Below, piece by piece: positions 10,142-21,841 of a stretch of DNA of 64,000 nucleotides. Position numbers and translations under genes: made by a program. Positions within the stretch are counted from its first letter, which is position 1. Every line of letters starts with the position of its first letter. The notes below the pieces were generated by a model. It had not been told where the DNA came from, searched no databases, and was given only the letters and a program-made list of their open reading frames with translations. The stretch comes from Ramazzottius varieornatus (lineage: Eukaryota > Tardigrada > Eutardigrada > Parachela > Ramazzottiidae): NCBI GenBank assembly GCA_001949185.1, contig BDGG01000017.1, forward strand, positions 372,001-436,000, given 5' to 3'.

Positions 10142-13100
10142 CAGGGCTGAGCAGTAATGCAATCCTCACATCTCCGTTTCGTTTTCGTTATTAACCAAAA
10201 TTTTTTACCGTTTCAGTTTCTTTATGAAATTTTGGGAACCGTTATTCGTTATAAACCGTTATAACAAAACATTGTATATATTTATCTGTTTTCGACAGAC
10301 TTGCTTTTGATGTTAGAATCTAAGAGCTCTTGATTAATGTTACAGAAGAGAAGCATCTCAAAATTCGAGTCGTTAGTACTGAGTCTAATTTCACTAAGAA
10401 GCCTCCCGGAAATGCTGAAAATGCGTTCGATACCAGCGGTCGTCGCTGGAGCACACAGAATCTGCTTCGTAATGACTACCAGACGCTTAAAACTATCTTG
10501 CGTTCCCTTCAAACGGTAGAAGTCCAGCGGGTTCTCGCCAGTCCAGTCATTATTCAGGAACAACTCGTACTCGGCCTCGACGGTAATCGTCGAACTTCGC
10601 GAGTGCTTGACCGCGGGAACGTCATCCTCCATGAAGCTGACGAGCTCCGACTTCTTTCCTTCGCTTAAAAAACCCCATGCACTGACGGCTAATTGCAGTT
10701 ACTTGCGCACAAACCTGGACTTCCTGGTATCGGGGAGGGCTGTGTCGTCGCGGCCTTCCTCGAGCCTGACGTCCCGCATCATTCTCAAGATCAGAGCTCT
10801 AGTACGACTCTCAGTTTCTTTTGGCTTCTTGGAGCCCCGACTGAAACGCAGCTTAATCGTGGGATCCAGAAACGCAGCAGCCAAATACAGATCATCATCC
10901 TCAAACTTATCAAAGCGCTCTTCCAAAAGTGCGAGCAGCTCCAAGCTGTATTTTTCCAACAGCATACATTCTCCGCTAGCTATCATGTTGGTCAGCTGTA
11001 TTCGAAGACCGAAAAGAATTGGCAAAACGTTGCAGATCGCTGGAATGTGATGACGCTGAAGCTTCATGAATGCGTCTTGGAAAGGCTTTGTTATCTTGAC
11101 GAACTGTTTGAGAACAACTTCATGGTCTGGAGACAATCGGTATTTCTTGTCAAGGCCTACTTTGTCCCAGTCGAGCTGCAAGGCATGTTCGGCCATAATG
11201 AAGTTACTGGTTCAGCGAGTTGCACATCGCGCTTTGAGGGCCTTGCCAAACTCTTCTTCCACTTTCTCGGTCATCCCCACTGAATGTCTAACGCTTGACA
11301 CGACGGATGCGAGGGCTTCTACCGCTTTATGGACTACTGCACAGCGCGCCACTGGTTTCTTCAGGACTAGCTGCAGAGAGTGTGCGACACAACGGACCTG
11401 AAAACAGAAGTGTTTAGAAAACTGAGTGAGGATTTACTCGGTTTTATGCAAATATAGCGATTACCAGTATTTTTCTGTCGGGTAAAAGGCAGTACTTCTG
11501 AATCATCAGATCAGCAACTTCATTAGCCAAGCCACTTTCTGTATTCAGTTCTTCTGGGTCGAGAGGCTCCAAATCCAGTTCATCGTCCGACGCTATCTCG
11601 CTCTCATCGTCTGGCTCTATTTGCGTGTCGGACCCTTCTTCATCTAGACGAAGAGCATTAACATGATTAGTATCATAGCTATCACGCAAATGAAAAGATG
11701 AGTTTCATCCGAAAAATTTTACCTGTTTTGTTCGACGCTCCGGAAAATTCATAAAACTGAGGGAACAAGTCTTTGAAAGCGGCGACGATGTTACTTCCGT
11801 TATCAGTTCCAACGTAGAACACCTTGTGCTGGAGGTTGAAATCTGCGATCACCTCAACTGCCAGGTTGAGGATCTCTTCAGCAGTGTGAGAACCTTTAAA
11901 CCTCGGGCATGCGAGGAGAAAGGTTTCGCAGTCTGAACTTCTCGTCTATGAAGTGCACACTAATTCCCCTGTAACCACGCATCCGCTTGCTGCTCCAGAT
12001 GTCCAGGTTGATGGCGTCGGCTACGGCCTTCGTCAGCAAACTCTGAAGCTTCTCTTTAATCTTTCTGTGTTGTCTAGGTAAGAGGGTTCTAACAATCCTG
12101 TGTCGTATGGGCCACTAAAAAACAAAAAGAATATCCAGTAATACAATCAAACCTCAACAAGCGCCTCTCGCCACTCTTTTTTATCTGCAGTACAGTTTAA
12201 AGTTTACCTGTAGCCCAGCATCGCCCACCTGGATTGCTCTGTCGAAAGACGAGTGGCCAAGCACTGTTGGAGCTATCAAAGTCTCGACTTGAATCCGCGC
12301 TACGGCCTCATCCAGCCTTATTTGCTTAGAGTGTTTCCGGCCGAGACGCTTTTTCTTCATGTCCACCACGTAGTCGTCTAGCGTTGAGTCGGGCTTCGCT
12401 GTCTTCGGTCCTCCTTCTTTCAAGAAGTTGCTGACATCCTAAACATGGATTATTAGCAGCTGAGCAGCCCGAAATGACAGCGCATTCATTACAAAAATTT
12501 TTCATAAATATTTACCTTGTCCTTACCGTGTAACTTCAGGACATGTGTTTTGAAGTTGCTGTATCCGTCTTGAGCCGATATTTTCTTCTCACTCTTCGGC
12601 TTTCCTTTCTTGCACAGTTTACAGTGACCATAATTGATGACGACGATCTTGCTGTTCTTCGATTCTCTGGCTGAGGTAGGCGAAGTGAAGAAAGCTTTGT
12701 AGAAGTCTTTGGCTTTCCGGTCGTTCTTCTTTCGTGTCGGATCCGACGGCTGACCATCATCTTCTTCCAAGTCGATCTCCATCGACGTTACAGCGCTGTC
12801 CGTCATTCTAGCTGTGCTCCAAATGCAAGACGACTCGCTCCTGGGGTTTCGTAATAACAAAAAAGGCAGAGAAGCTTCCGAATTGACGTACGAATGCAGA
12901 AATAACTAAACCTATGTGGGCGGATCAACACGCAGGGCGCTGTAGCATGGACACAGTTAGCAGCTTGCCATAGAGGGCATACGGCAGTTGCCGATTATTG
13001 TAAGTCAGTGCGTCCAAGTTAAGCTCGCGCGTTTCACTAGCGTTCAGAGTATGGAGAGTGTGGGTTCGATTCTCCCGCACGGCAGATTCTTATTGTTTGA

Positions 13101-13310
13101 AAGTCTAAGTCTGACTGCGTTCGTAACGGATAAATGGTTTCAGATTCGTTATACTGTTTTTCCCGTTACTGCAGTTACGCGAAATAATCGTTGATTCCGT
13201 TTTGTTATTAGGTCTTTCCTTTTCGTTATAGTTTCGTTAATAACGAAAACGAAAACGAAAACGACAACGGAAGCAACAACGTTACGCCGTTTAATAACTG
13301 CTCAGCCCTG
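10142..13310 (-). mobile_element. hAT DNA transposon with intact termini and 8-bp TSD
   Basis: The ends are CAGGGCTGAGCAGT and its exact reverse complement (14 bp). They are flanked by the identical octamer AATCGGAG at 10134-10141 and 13311-13318, the 8-bp target duplication expected of hAT elements. It contains a six-exon transposase gene on the minus strand. Subterminal regions (about 10190-10270 and 13100-13280) hold many CGTTAT/ATAACG repeats, likely transposase-binding motifs. It is inserted into the older repeat described separately. Confidence 0.95.
10282..12806 (-). pseudogene. hAT transposase, inactivated
   Basis: Six exons (12516-12806, 12208-12438, 11723-12114, 11465-11643, 10703-11397, 10282-10663) join in consistent phases to about 723 codons. 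In order: a BED-type zinc finger (HCKLCKKG...FKTHVLKLHG) in exon 1; the catalytic core with DIWSS, a TDNGSN motif and VRCVAHSLQLVL; FLDPTIKLRF; and the hAT C-terminal dimerisation domain (LCAPATTAGIERIFSISG) in exon 6. Two lesions: a one-base insertion near 11929, just before FLLACPRFKGSHTAEE, and TGA at 11214-11212 replacing the Trp of the conserved CxTRW motif. Mobility would therefore need transposase from elsewhere. Confidence 0.9.
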
Positions 13311-13478
13311 AATCGGAGTTACGGTTGGCTAGCAGTGGGAAGCATGGTGGCTGCCCAACTGTTCAAAGTTCTGATCAGCTTCTGCGCTTATGAGTGACGT
13401 TGCAACTCATCTTAGCTACAGTGGGACTTTCGTCTGGCGGTGGCAACTTAATGTCTGTATTTATTCAGCCTAATGAAA

Positions 13479-13954
13479 TCCTACCCAGTGTTATTTTAAT
13501 GATTGTAATAGGTAATTGAAAATGGCCGAAAATCGGCTCTTTTCAATTTCACTATCATAATTAAAATTGCTAAACTTCAACGGATTCCACCATGTAGTAA
13601 AATTATAGCAAAATTGGCTGGATGGTGAGATAGTAAAAAAGATAATTAAAATTAGGCCAAACTTGAACAAAAATGGGCCTGAATTGCGGAAAAGGGTTTG
13701 AAACTGTGCAATCGAGGGATTTTTTGGCGTGATTTATACTGCTGGACATTACTCACATTAGATGTGTCCTAGGTACTGCACATAAGCTCAGTTTGTGCAC
13801 CGGGTTTCCCAAAACGAGCTGCGCACCACATACTTCCATTTCGCGCACCGTAAAATAGTGCGATTTGTTGTGCTGCGGTGCATTGATTCAACGAATGTAG
13901 AGCTAACAGTGCGTCAGCATGGTGTGAAACGTACCAGTTTCCATCATCCCGCAA
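13479..13954. other. AT-rich intertransposon sequence
   Basis: Between the hAT-interrupted repeat and the Tc1 element. Includes an imperfect palindromic stretch around GAAAATGGCCGAAAATCGGC. No gene seen. Confidence 0.4.
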
Positions 13955-14109
13955 TTAAAATAAAGGTGAAGTTATTGTCACCCAGTAAAACACAAACAGG
14001 TTGTTGGCACACACTGAGATTATGGTCGAAATCCACTAAGGATATTGTCACCCACTAACAACAAGAAAGTACAACAAGAAAGTCGACCTGTAAAACTGAA
14101 ATCATGAGG

Positions 14110-15240
14110 TTAGTAAGGAATGCGAGCGCCGGAATTATTAACACAATCAGTCATTCTATCAAACATCGAATTCACCAGGTTGCTGCAGTACTCGGGAGTC
14201 ACGATCGCTTTCCACGCTTCTTGGATAAGAGTGTCCAGCTCCACCAGATTTTTCGGTCTTCGGTCACAAATATACATATCCATTTTTCCCCAGACATTTT
14301 CGATGACATTAAGATCCGGAGATCGTGAAGGCCATGTCAAAACCTAAGATAGACAGACTGTAGACTTATATATTCGAAAGTACGTTCAAAATTTGATAAG
14401 TAAACGATGTGAAATTTGATATGCGAGACTTACTTCTATTCCTTCCTGCCGAAAGAATTGCCCTATCTTTCTGGAAGTGTGGATTGGACATTTGTCTTGC
14501 TGAAATGTCAGATCCCGTCCATGCTTATCCAAGAAAGGCAGCAGGCGCTCAAACAACGTATCCTCATATACGTCGGAATTAGTCCGACCATCTAACCTGA
14601 TCAACGCTACAGGTCCGGTCGCGGTGATGGCACCCCACAGCATTATCCTACCCTTGATGCGAGTGGCAACAGGAACTTGCAAGTCCTTGTCGTGACGATT
14701 CTCCCCTTTTAAATACCTGCACTAAAACAAATAGAATAAATAGAATAAAAAGAATAAAAAGAATATATAAAATAAATACAATAAATAAACAAAATAAACT
14801 AAATAAAAAAATAAAATAAATATAGTAAATATGACGAATACGATAAATAAAATGAATACGGTTCTCCAGAAGAAGCTTCCGCTGAATAAGGCACCAGAAG
14901 ACGCGATTGTCCCTATGCTCCTGGGTGAGCTCATCCAGGACAGCTTCGGATCGGCGGGCCTTAAAATCGCGTGGACGATTTAATAGTGTCTTGCGACCCA
15001 GTCCAACTTCCACAGCAATAAATCGGCGTCCTGCTCAGTGGTCGTCGTACGAGGTCTTCCTTTTGGCTTGGTAACTTTGCGCTTTTTCGTTGATTCATCG
15101 TAATTAACGATGATATTCTGCATCCACTTGTAGCTCTTTCCCACGAGCCGTCCAACTGCGCTGTAATTCCTGTTGTTTTGCGCAAAACACCTGAAGACAA
15201 GACCAACGAGGTCTGGATCGACAGGCTTTCCTGGTGCCAT
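14110..15240 (-). pseudogene. Tc1-type transposase remnant
   Basis: Starts with MAPGKPVDPDLVGLVFRC and a helix-turn-helix with a GRPR box (KPKGRPRT). The frame then shifts around 15000. After an AT-rich simple repeat it resumes with RIKGRIMLWGAI, FQQDKCPIHTSR and, across an intron (donor GTAAGT at 14433, acceptor before 14343), LTWPSRSPDLNVIENVWG. The last Asp and Glu are separated by 34 residues, the DD34E spacing of Tc1 elements. The first catalytic Asp region is lost in the simple-repeat gap. Confidence 0.82.
14724..14868. repeat. AATAA-type simple repeat inside the transposase
   Basis: Imperfect runs of AATAAA and AGAATAA units occupy the place where the first catalytic Asp region of the Tc1 transposase should be. 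Confidence 0.85.
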
Positions 15241-16335
15241 CCTGTAAAGTCTTTGGATCGCTGGTTCTATCCTGGCTTCGCTGTCAACCTTCCAACGGAT
15301 ACGGATTTCCAAAGCCGAGTACGACGAGTTGGGACAGATGGATAGATGTCCAAGAAGAGAACTTTCAGACCAGCTTGAACGTTTTGCCGGGTGTTATGTA
15401 ACATGTTGCCTCTCATTTGGGCGAGCTGTGGAGTGTGTGTATGTTTGATCAACTGCTGTAATCAACCATAAAGGAAAGCTGTCTCGTTTAGAACAGTTTT
15501 TGGTTCGGTGTCTTCACTGTCGATAGTCCAGCCTACTTTTAGAGTGGCTTATTTGCCTACACTGTAGTCCGAAAGTTCTTATAAAAAAAGAGTAGCTGTT
15601 AAATTGTTAGATGCGACTCTCGGACCTCCCTCAGTTGTTGAAAACTGGTCGAGATGCAGACTCAGGACAGCAGTACGAACATGCGAACGGATCTTATCTC
15701 TGTTGAAGTTTGTTGAGGCAGCATTGTTGTTCCCCAAAACAATCTCGACCGCGCTGGCAATTGCATGCGGTTCACAGTCATATCCGTTTGACTGTTTCCG
15801 GACTCTGGGGTAGAAAGTTATCTTCGTTACTGGGTCTAAGTGTTCGTAATCAGTTTCAAATTTCAGTGGGTTACCATAATTAAAGTGGGTTTCACTAATT
15901 AATTTTAGTGGGTGACAATAAACATCTCCTTGAATTAATTAGAATTTCCGCTGCTAGCATGAGTAAATGTAATAGATGGTGAACAATTCCATGAGAGCCG
16001 TTTCCTGCAACTAAAATTATGAAACCCGGTAGAATTTTGATGATCGTAATAGGAATTATAATTCTAAAAGTCATAGTGAAATATCACTGGTCCTACCTGT
16101 GAAATGTGAGAGTTCAAACGTCCGATTTTAGTTCCGGACGGTAGGCGTACACCGGGCAGCTCGCTATGCTGTTCGCATGAGACCGATCAGCTGATCAGAC
16201 ACGCGCTTGATTACTTGAGAAAGTCAAAAGACAACTGGACGTCGATCAGCTGATCGTGCTGCGCAGTGCATGACCAGCAGTCTCGTGGACAAACGCTGTT
16301 CGTTTGCCGAAGAAGCAATTGTCACTTCTCACCGG

Positions 16336-16508
16336 TACAGTGTATCACAGAATAAGCCGTTAAAAATATGTGTTGGAGGGAGCAAGATGGATGGAGCCAA
16401 TGAAATTCTCGCACGCATGATAATATAATCCTCATTGGCCGAGTCGTGAGTAAGCTCCAGCTGCAGTATAACGTCCATTTTTAACGGTTAATTTTGTGGT
16501 ACACCGTA
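16336..16508. mobile_element. TACAGTG-type MITE, copy 1
   Basis: 173 bp with inverted ends TACAGTGTA.../...TAACGGTTAATTTT..., and the internal conserved stretch GATGGATGGAGCCAATGAAAT. Same family as 26083-26255, 32919-33077 and 63114-63285. TA-ended termini fit a Tc1/mariner-related MITE. Confidence 0.85.
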
Positions 16509-16510
16509 GT

Positions 16511-17332
16511 AGAGCCCTGCAACATGCAGCACGTTCTGCACTGCACTGCATTTTACTGCAATGCAGTGCGGTTGCGGTCGCCGGAATGGTAAGAAAATGC
16601 AGTTGCAGTGCAGTTGCAGTTTTGAAAAGTGAGCACCGTTCGTCGCAGTATACTGTTGTTGGTCGAAAAAACAGTAGTAAAATCGGCTTTTTGCACCTTG
16701 TGGCCACGGGAACTGCATGAGCGATGTAGCGCGACGGACGGGCACTCCATACGCTAATTAATATTGCGACTGGAATACCATCTTTACGTACTATAATGAA
16801 ATCACAAAATGTCGTCTTAATAATCCAAATTATTTGAATTGCTGTCAAAAGCTGGATTCCGATTAATTGTAATCGTCAGTTCACTAACGACGAACTACCG
16901 GCAATTCGAGTTACGGCTGCGCGAAGGATTTCGATTGATCGTAATTGTAATTCAAACTGCAAAAGTCGTATCGGAACAACACTGACTGCATCTGCAATTG
17001 AGTGCTGTTTTTCAAACTGCAACTGCACTGCACTACATATAAAAATTAAGAGTTTCTGCCCACCAACGGAAATGCATGTCAAACACAACGTAAACGTCGT
17101 TGTTTCACGAAGTTCTAACCGAAAAACGGCAGAATCCGGCCACAAGGTGCAAAAAGCCGATTTTACTACTGTTTTTTCGACCAACAACAGTATACTGCGA
17201 CGAACGGTGCTCACTTTTCAAAACTGCAACTGCACTGCAACTGCATTTTCTTACCATTCCGGCGACCGCAACCGCACTGTATTGCAGTAAAATGCAGTGC
17301 AGTGCAGAACGTGCTGCATGTTGCAGGGCTCT
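16511..17332. repeat. 195-bp inverted repeat pair (foldback)
   Basis: Arms 16511-16705 and 17138-17332 are near-perfect reverse complements (GAGCCCTGCAACATGCAGCA...CACCTTGTGGCC), separated by 432 bp. They contain runs of GCAGTGCAGT and GCAGTTGCAGT. A third, longer and more diverged copy is at 24225-24530. Confidence 0.92.
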
Positions 17333-17418
17333 ATGGGCTGCACTTGATGTTGCGAAGCCGTTCTGTGTTTCGGTCAATTCATTGAGTAAACCACCCGTTC
17401 ATCGCTGCCGAAAAATTA

Positions 17419-17453
17419 TGTAATGACGCCACGACTCGCACGTGGCGTCATTA
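17419..17453. repeat. 14-bp perfect hairpin
   Basis: GTAATGACGCCACG, a seven-base loop, then its exact reverse complement CGTGGCGTCATTAC. Confidence 0.85.
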
Positions 17454-17929
17454 CACTCAACGTCATCGCGGAGACTCGTCTTCGGTCTTCAGACGGTCGT
17501 CTCGCCGGTTTCACGGGTACGGGATTTTGGGCTTTTCTGGTAGCAATGCCACAGAATTTCAGTTCGAGGACCTTGGAAAACTTGAACGCTCCGGTACAGA
17601 AAGGAAGATTGAAGAGAACATACAGACAACACTCATCAAATTTCATAACGAAACGAGCTTTCGATATAAATTTCTGGCCGAGAAGGAAGACAACACAGAA
17701 AAAAGCTGAATTTTTGTCCGAATGTTTATCCTGGGTTCCCTACACGACAAAACCAAAACACATTACAACGTGTGCTGCTGCTCGCGGCGACGCGGCCCGT
17801 TTTTGAGGAGGATAGTAATCTCCCGGTTTCACACGGCCTGACACTTCCTTCCTGTTGTGAAGCACAAATTACGGTTGGGAAGCTGCCAAGCCTTTCTGAA
17901 CCCTGATGGAAGGCGGATTGAAATTAATG

Positions 17930-19930
17930 TCATATCAACCTGCAGAGTTCATCCTTTATTTCCTTAGTCGCAGAAAGACCCGAGGTGTCAGCCTTAAAAT
18001 CCTGTTGGCAAGGACAAGTTAACATCGTTGCAGGTTGGGCAATTTCCGTGAAGCGTTTTGGGACAACAGACGGAGGAGAGCTTACTGAACGGGACCATTT
18101 TTCAATTAGCAGAGTGTAATAACAGAAAATATTATGCGGTAATAAATTATTACGAGCATAATCTGAGCCTCTCTTTGCAATGACTCTGGCTTCCTCGTCG
18201 TGTGTCTTTGCCCATTCGAGCTTCTCCTCAAGGTCTGATAGGTCTCTCTTTACGGGAATGTAGTGGACTCCAGGCTGCAGGTCGTTGTAGAAGTGCTCGT
18301 AGTATTGGGAATCTTGCTTGAAGACGAGAGAATCCCCGGCCAGCAAGTACGGGAATCGGTAGGCTGAAATAACCATGAATAAACTGCCGAGCAGGGCCGA
18401 AAAACGGTAAATTCCGCCTACACCGTTCACGATATGGGGCAGTGCATATGCATTGGTCCTACTGAGCAGCTACTTACCAGCAACGGTTCCGTCTAGATTC
18501 AGCTGATACTTCGACTGGAAAAACTGAAAAAAGTCCACCCGATTTCCAGGTGGTCCGTGACTCTCCTCCTTGTCTCGGAAAAAGAAGAAGTTGGTGAGGG
18601 CTGCGTCGATCAAGTCGGGATGAGCTCGTGAAAGCTCCACCAGCCGTAACCGCTCCATCCTCGCATCCCGTCCACGCCAAAAGGCTTTGGTTTGTTTCTC
18701 GTCCCATACAGGAGTATCGGTAGCTTGTACTGATAACATGTCCAGAGTTACCCTAAAACAAGTAACCGGCATAAGCAAATTATGGGTAGGTCGAGAAAGA
18801 AACCATGAATCCATAATACCTGTTCATCGCGTGCAGACTGGACTCTGTGATGTCATAAGTGGGCATGACGATGTCGAACGATTGCACATTTCCGCACCAG
18901 GAAAAGACGGGCTGCTTCTGCTCCGAAGACCCACTCCCTGACTTTCTCGAAGTCAGTGGATAGTCACCTAAATTTACGATAAACTCTGTGCTAGGAAGGG
19001 CCGTTCGGCGCAGCAGGAAGAGCAGGGTTTGGTCCATGAACATGGCGAACCCGACGTGTTCGCCGTAGCATTTCCGGTATAACCGCACGTCTCGGATGAC
19101 ATAATGGCAAAAGCTTGCTGACTGTGGATGATACCGTGAAGCAAGCGCCTGGAAGGCTTCTGTGACGTTCAGTTTTCGGTTCTCCAAGTCTTGAAGATCT
19201 TTGTCAATTTGAGGAAAAGATTCCGGACAAGAAGCTGCCTGGAAAAGAGAGAAGGGTTAGGGCGCTACCGAGGTACGCTGGTACGGAGCCAGCACAAACA
19301 CACGTTCCGTGGTACGATTGTGCTTGATTCATATTGAAATCGAAATACCACGTGACGTAAGATAGCGTAACTACTGCAACAACTCCACGTGACTGAAACG
19401 ACGAAACGGAAAACTGTTGATTTAAACACAGTTTGATTGAGCTCAAACAAACTTGAACCTAAAGTTTTTTCACAAACCGTTTTCCACTCTTCCAGCGAGA
19501 CAGGACATTCGCAGTCAGAGTTGACGATGTCCTCTTCACTGATCCACGGAGAATGGAGAATATGCTGTCCATTCTTCAGGTGGACAGAGATCCGTAGTCC
19601 GTGACAGGTATCGTAAGTGCGATAGCGAGCAACGAAAGTCCCGTCTTTGCGATCGAGCAGTTCAGCGTGGATCCCGCATCGTCCCTTCAGCGCCTCGATC
19701 TTCAGAACGAAAGAAGCTTTTCCCGGTGACAGGGTACAGTTGTTTCCTGCTGCGTCGATAGCTTGGATGAAGAAGTAGCGCACCGGAAGGACGAGAGAAG
19801 CAGGCGACAGACCCGGACCCCACGCCAAACTCAAGTGCGAAGCTTCGGTCGGTTCATCCCCAACACACCTTCTTACAAACATACAAAGTATGGCTCGTGC
19901 CCAACATCCTGTGATTTCACAGTGAAACAT
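17930..19930 (-). CDS. POGLUT2/3-like (KDELC) ER protein O-glucosyltransferase
   Basis: Four exons (19478-19930, 18820-19238, 18478-18752, 17930-18363) join in phase to 526 residues, close to the ~502 of human POGLUT2. An N-terminal filamin-type domain ([20 protein letters not shown] to about residue 125) is followed by the CAP10/Lipopolysaccharide-modifying domain: [83 protein letters not shown]. The family transfers glucose to serines of EGF repeats, including Notch, in the ER lumen. The C-terminus reads KDEL followed by four more residues (CRLI), so the retention signal is not terminal. No convincing signal peptide follows ATG 19930 ([16 protein letters not shown]); a separate 5' exon may be missing. 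Confidence 0.92.
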
Positions 19931-20626
19931 TGTAATAACCCGTAAACTGAGGTCGGAGAAGCAGTACAATTGTCTGTGGAGATCATTCTTGAAAAGCGAA
20001 TTAACCTCTAAATTACGCTCACTGGTAATCAGCGCACAAGACACGAGTCAAAGCCGTGCCAGCACAGCTTTGTCGTCCTCATGTACCCAACGGGCTGCCA
20101 AACTGCGTCTTGCTATCGATCGTGGCAGACCAAGCCTCCAAGTGCGCCCTGTTAGGTATCCTTCGCCAGAAAGCTGAAGTTTTTCTGCTTTCGGACATCG
20201 TCCAAAATTCAACAGAAATTACCCGACAACACTGCTCGATGTGATTGATAAAATTATCAAATAATGGTGGACTGCATTCCTTCGTCACCAAATAAAAATC
20301 TGTGCAAAGAATAATTCCAAGTTTAACCGTGTAAGAGAAACTGAATGACTGTAACGACGCCTGGAAAAAAACGCGATACAGAACCGTCACTAGTAGCAAA
20401 CCCAAAGAATATCACGGAACCAGTCCAGATGCTTCCCGGGATTCAGAACAATATGGATAGAACAGCCGAAAGGCACTAGAAGGTAAAAAAGAAGGTGCTG
20501 GAATGCCGGTGATCTTGTTTCTTTTGCCGTACAAAGGGGACGTTTCAACTTGAAGAATAAACCGTGCGGATGATAGCGTGCTTTATAATCTCACAGCCGT
20601 TTTGCCATTGCCTTTCCGGACGCCCA
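19931..20626. other. gap between POGLUT and SERP1
   Basis: 5' flank of the POGLUT-like gene and 3' flank of SERP1. An open minus frame (20079-20405) begins MGLLLVTVLYRVFFQ only from a TTG codon, so it is not called. Confidence 0.4.

Positions 20627-21841
<1,215 letters not shown>

Larger units (their letters stand above)
10006..13478. repeat. older terminal-inverted-repeat element split by the hAT insertion
   Basis: The left part (about 10006-10141) and right part (13311 to about 13478) together match 56945-57216 in reverse complement, colinearly once the hAT element is removed. Its ends are inverted: TTAAGTTGCCAC on the left, GTGGCAACTTAA on the right, with weaker similarity extending outward. 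It is probably a non-autonomous DNA transposon of about 300 bp. Confidence 0.8.
13955..15945 (-). mobile_element. degenerate Tc1-type (DD34E) transposon
   Basis: The ends share an inverted repeat containing TTATTGTCACCCA(C/G)TAAAA (about 13973-13993 and, complemented, about 15905-15926), with further inner copies of GTCACCCACTAA. Transposase remnants lie on the minus strand. Exact outer ends and the TA target duplication were not fixed. Confidence 0.8.
15946..17929. other. repeat-filled intergenic region
   Basis: Contains a MITE (16336-16508), a 195-bp inverted pair (16511-17332) and a hairpin (17419-17453). No gene recognised. Confidence 0.6.

Noticed and set aside
13015-13090. tRNA-like B-box (GGTTCGATTC) and CCCGCACGG stem inside the hAT element
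   Set aside because: No matching 5' acceptor strand or A-box could be paired; not a tRNA gene as far as I can fold it.
20079-20405. Minus open frame starting with a signal-peptide-like MGLLLVTVLYRVFF
   Set aside because: Begins at TTG, no ATG, and no phase-compatible join to the POGLUT exons was found.
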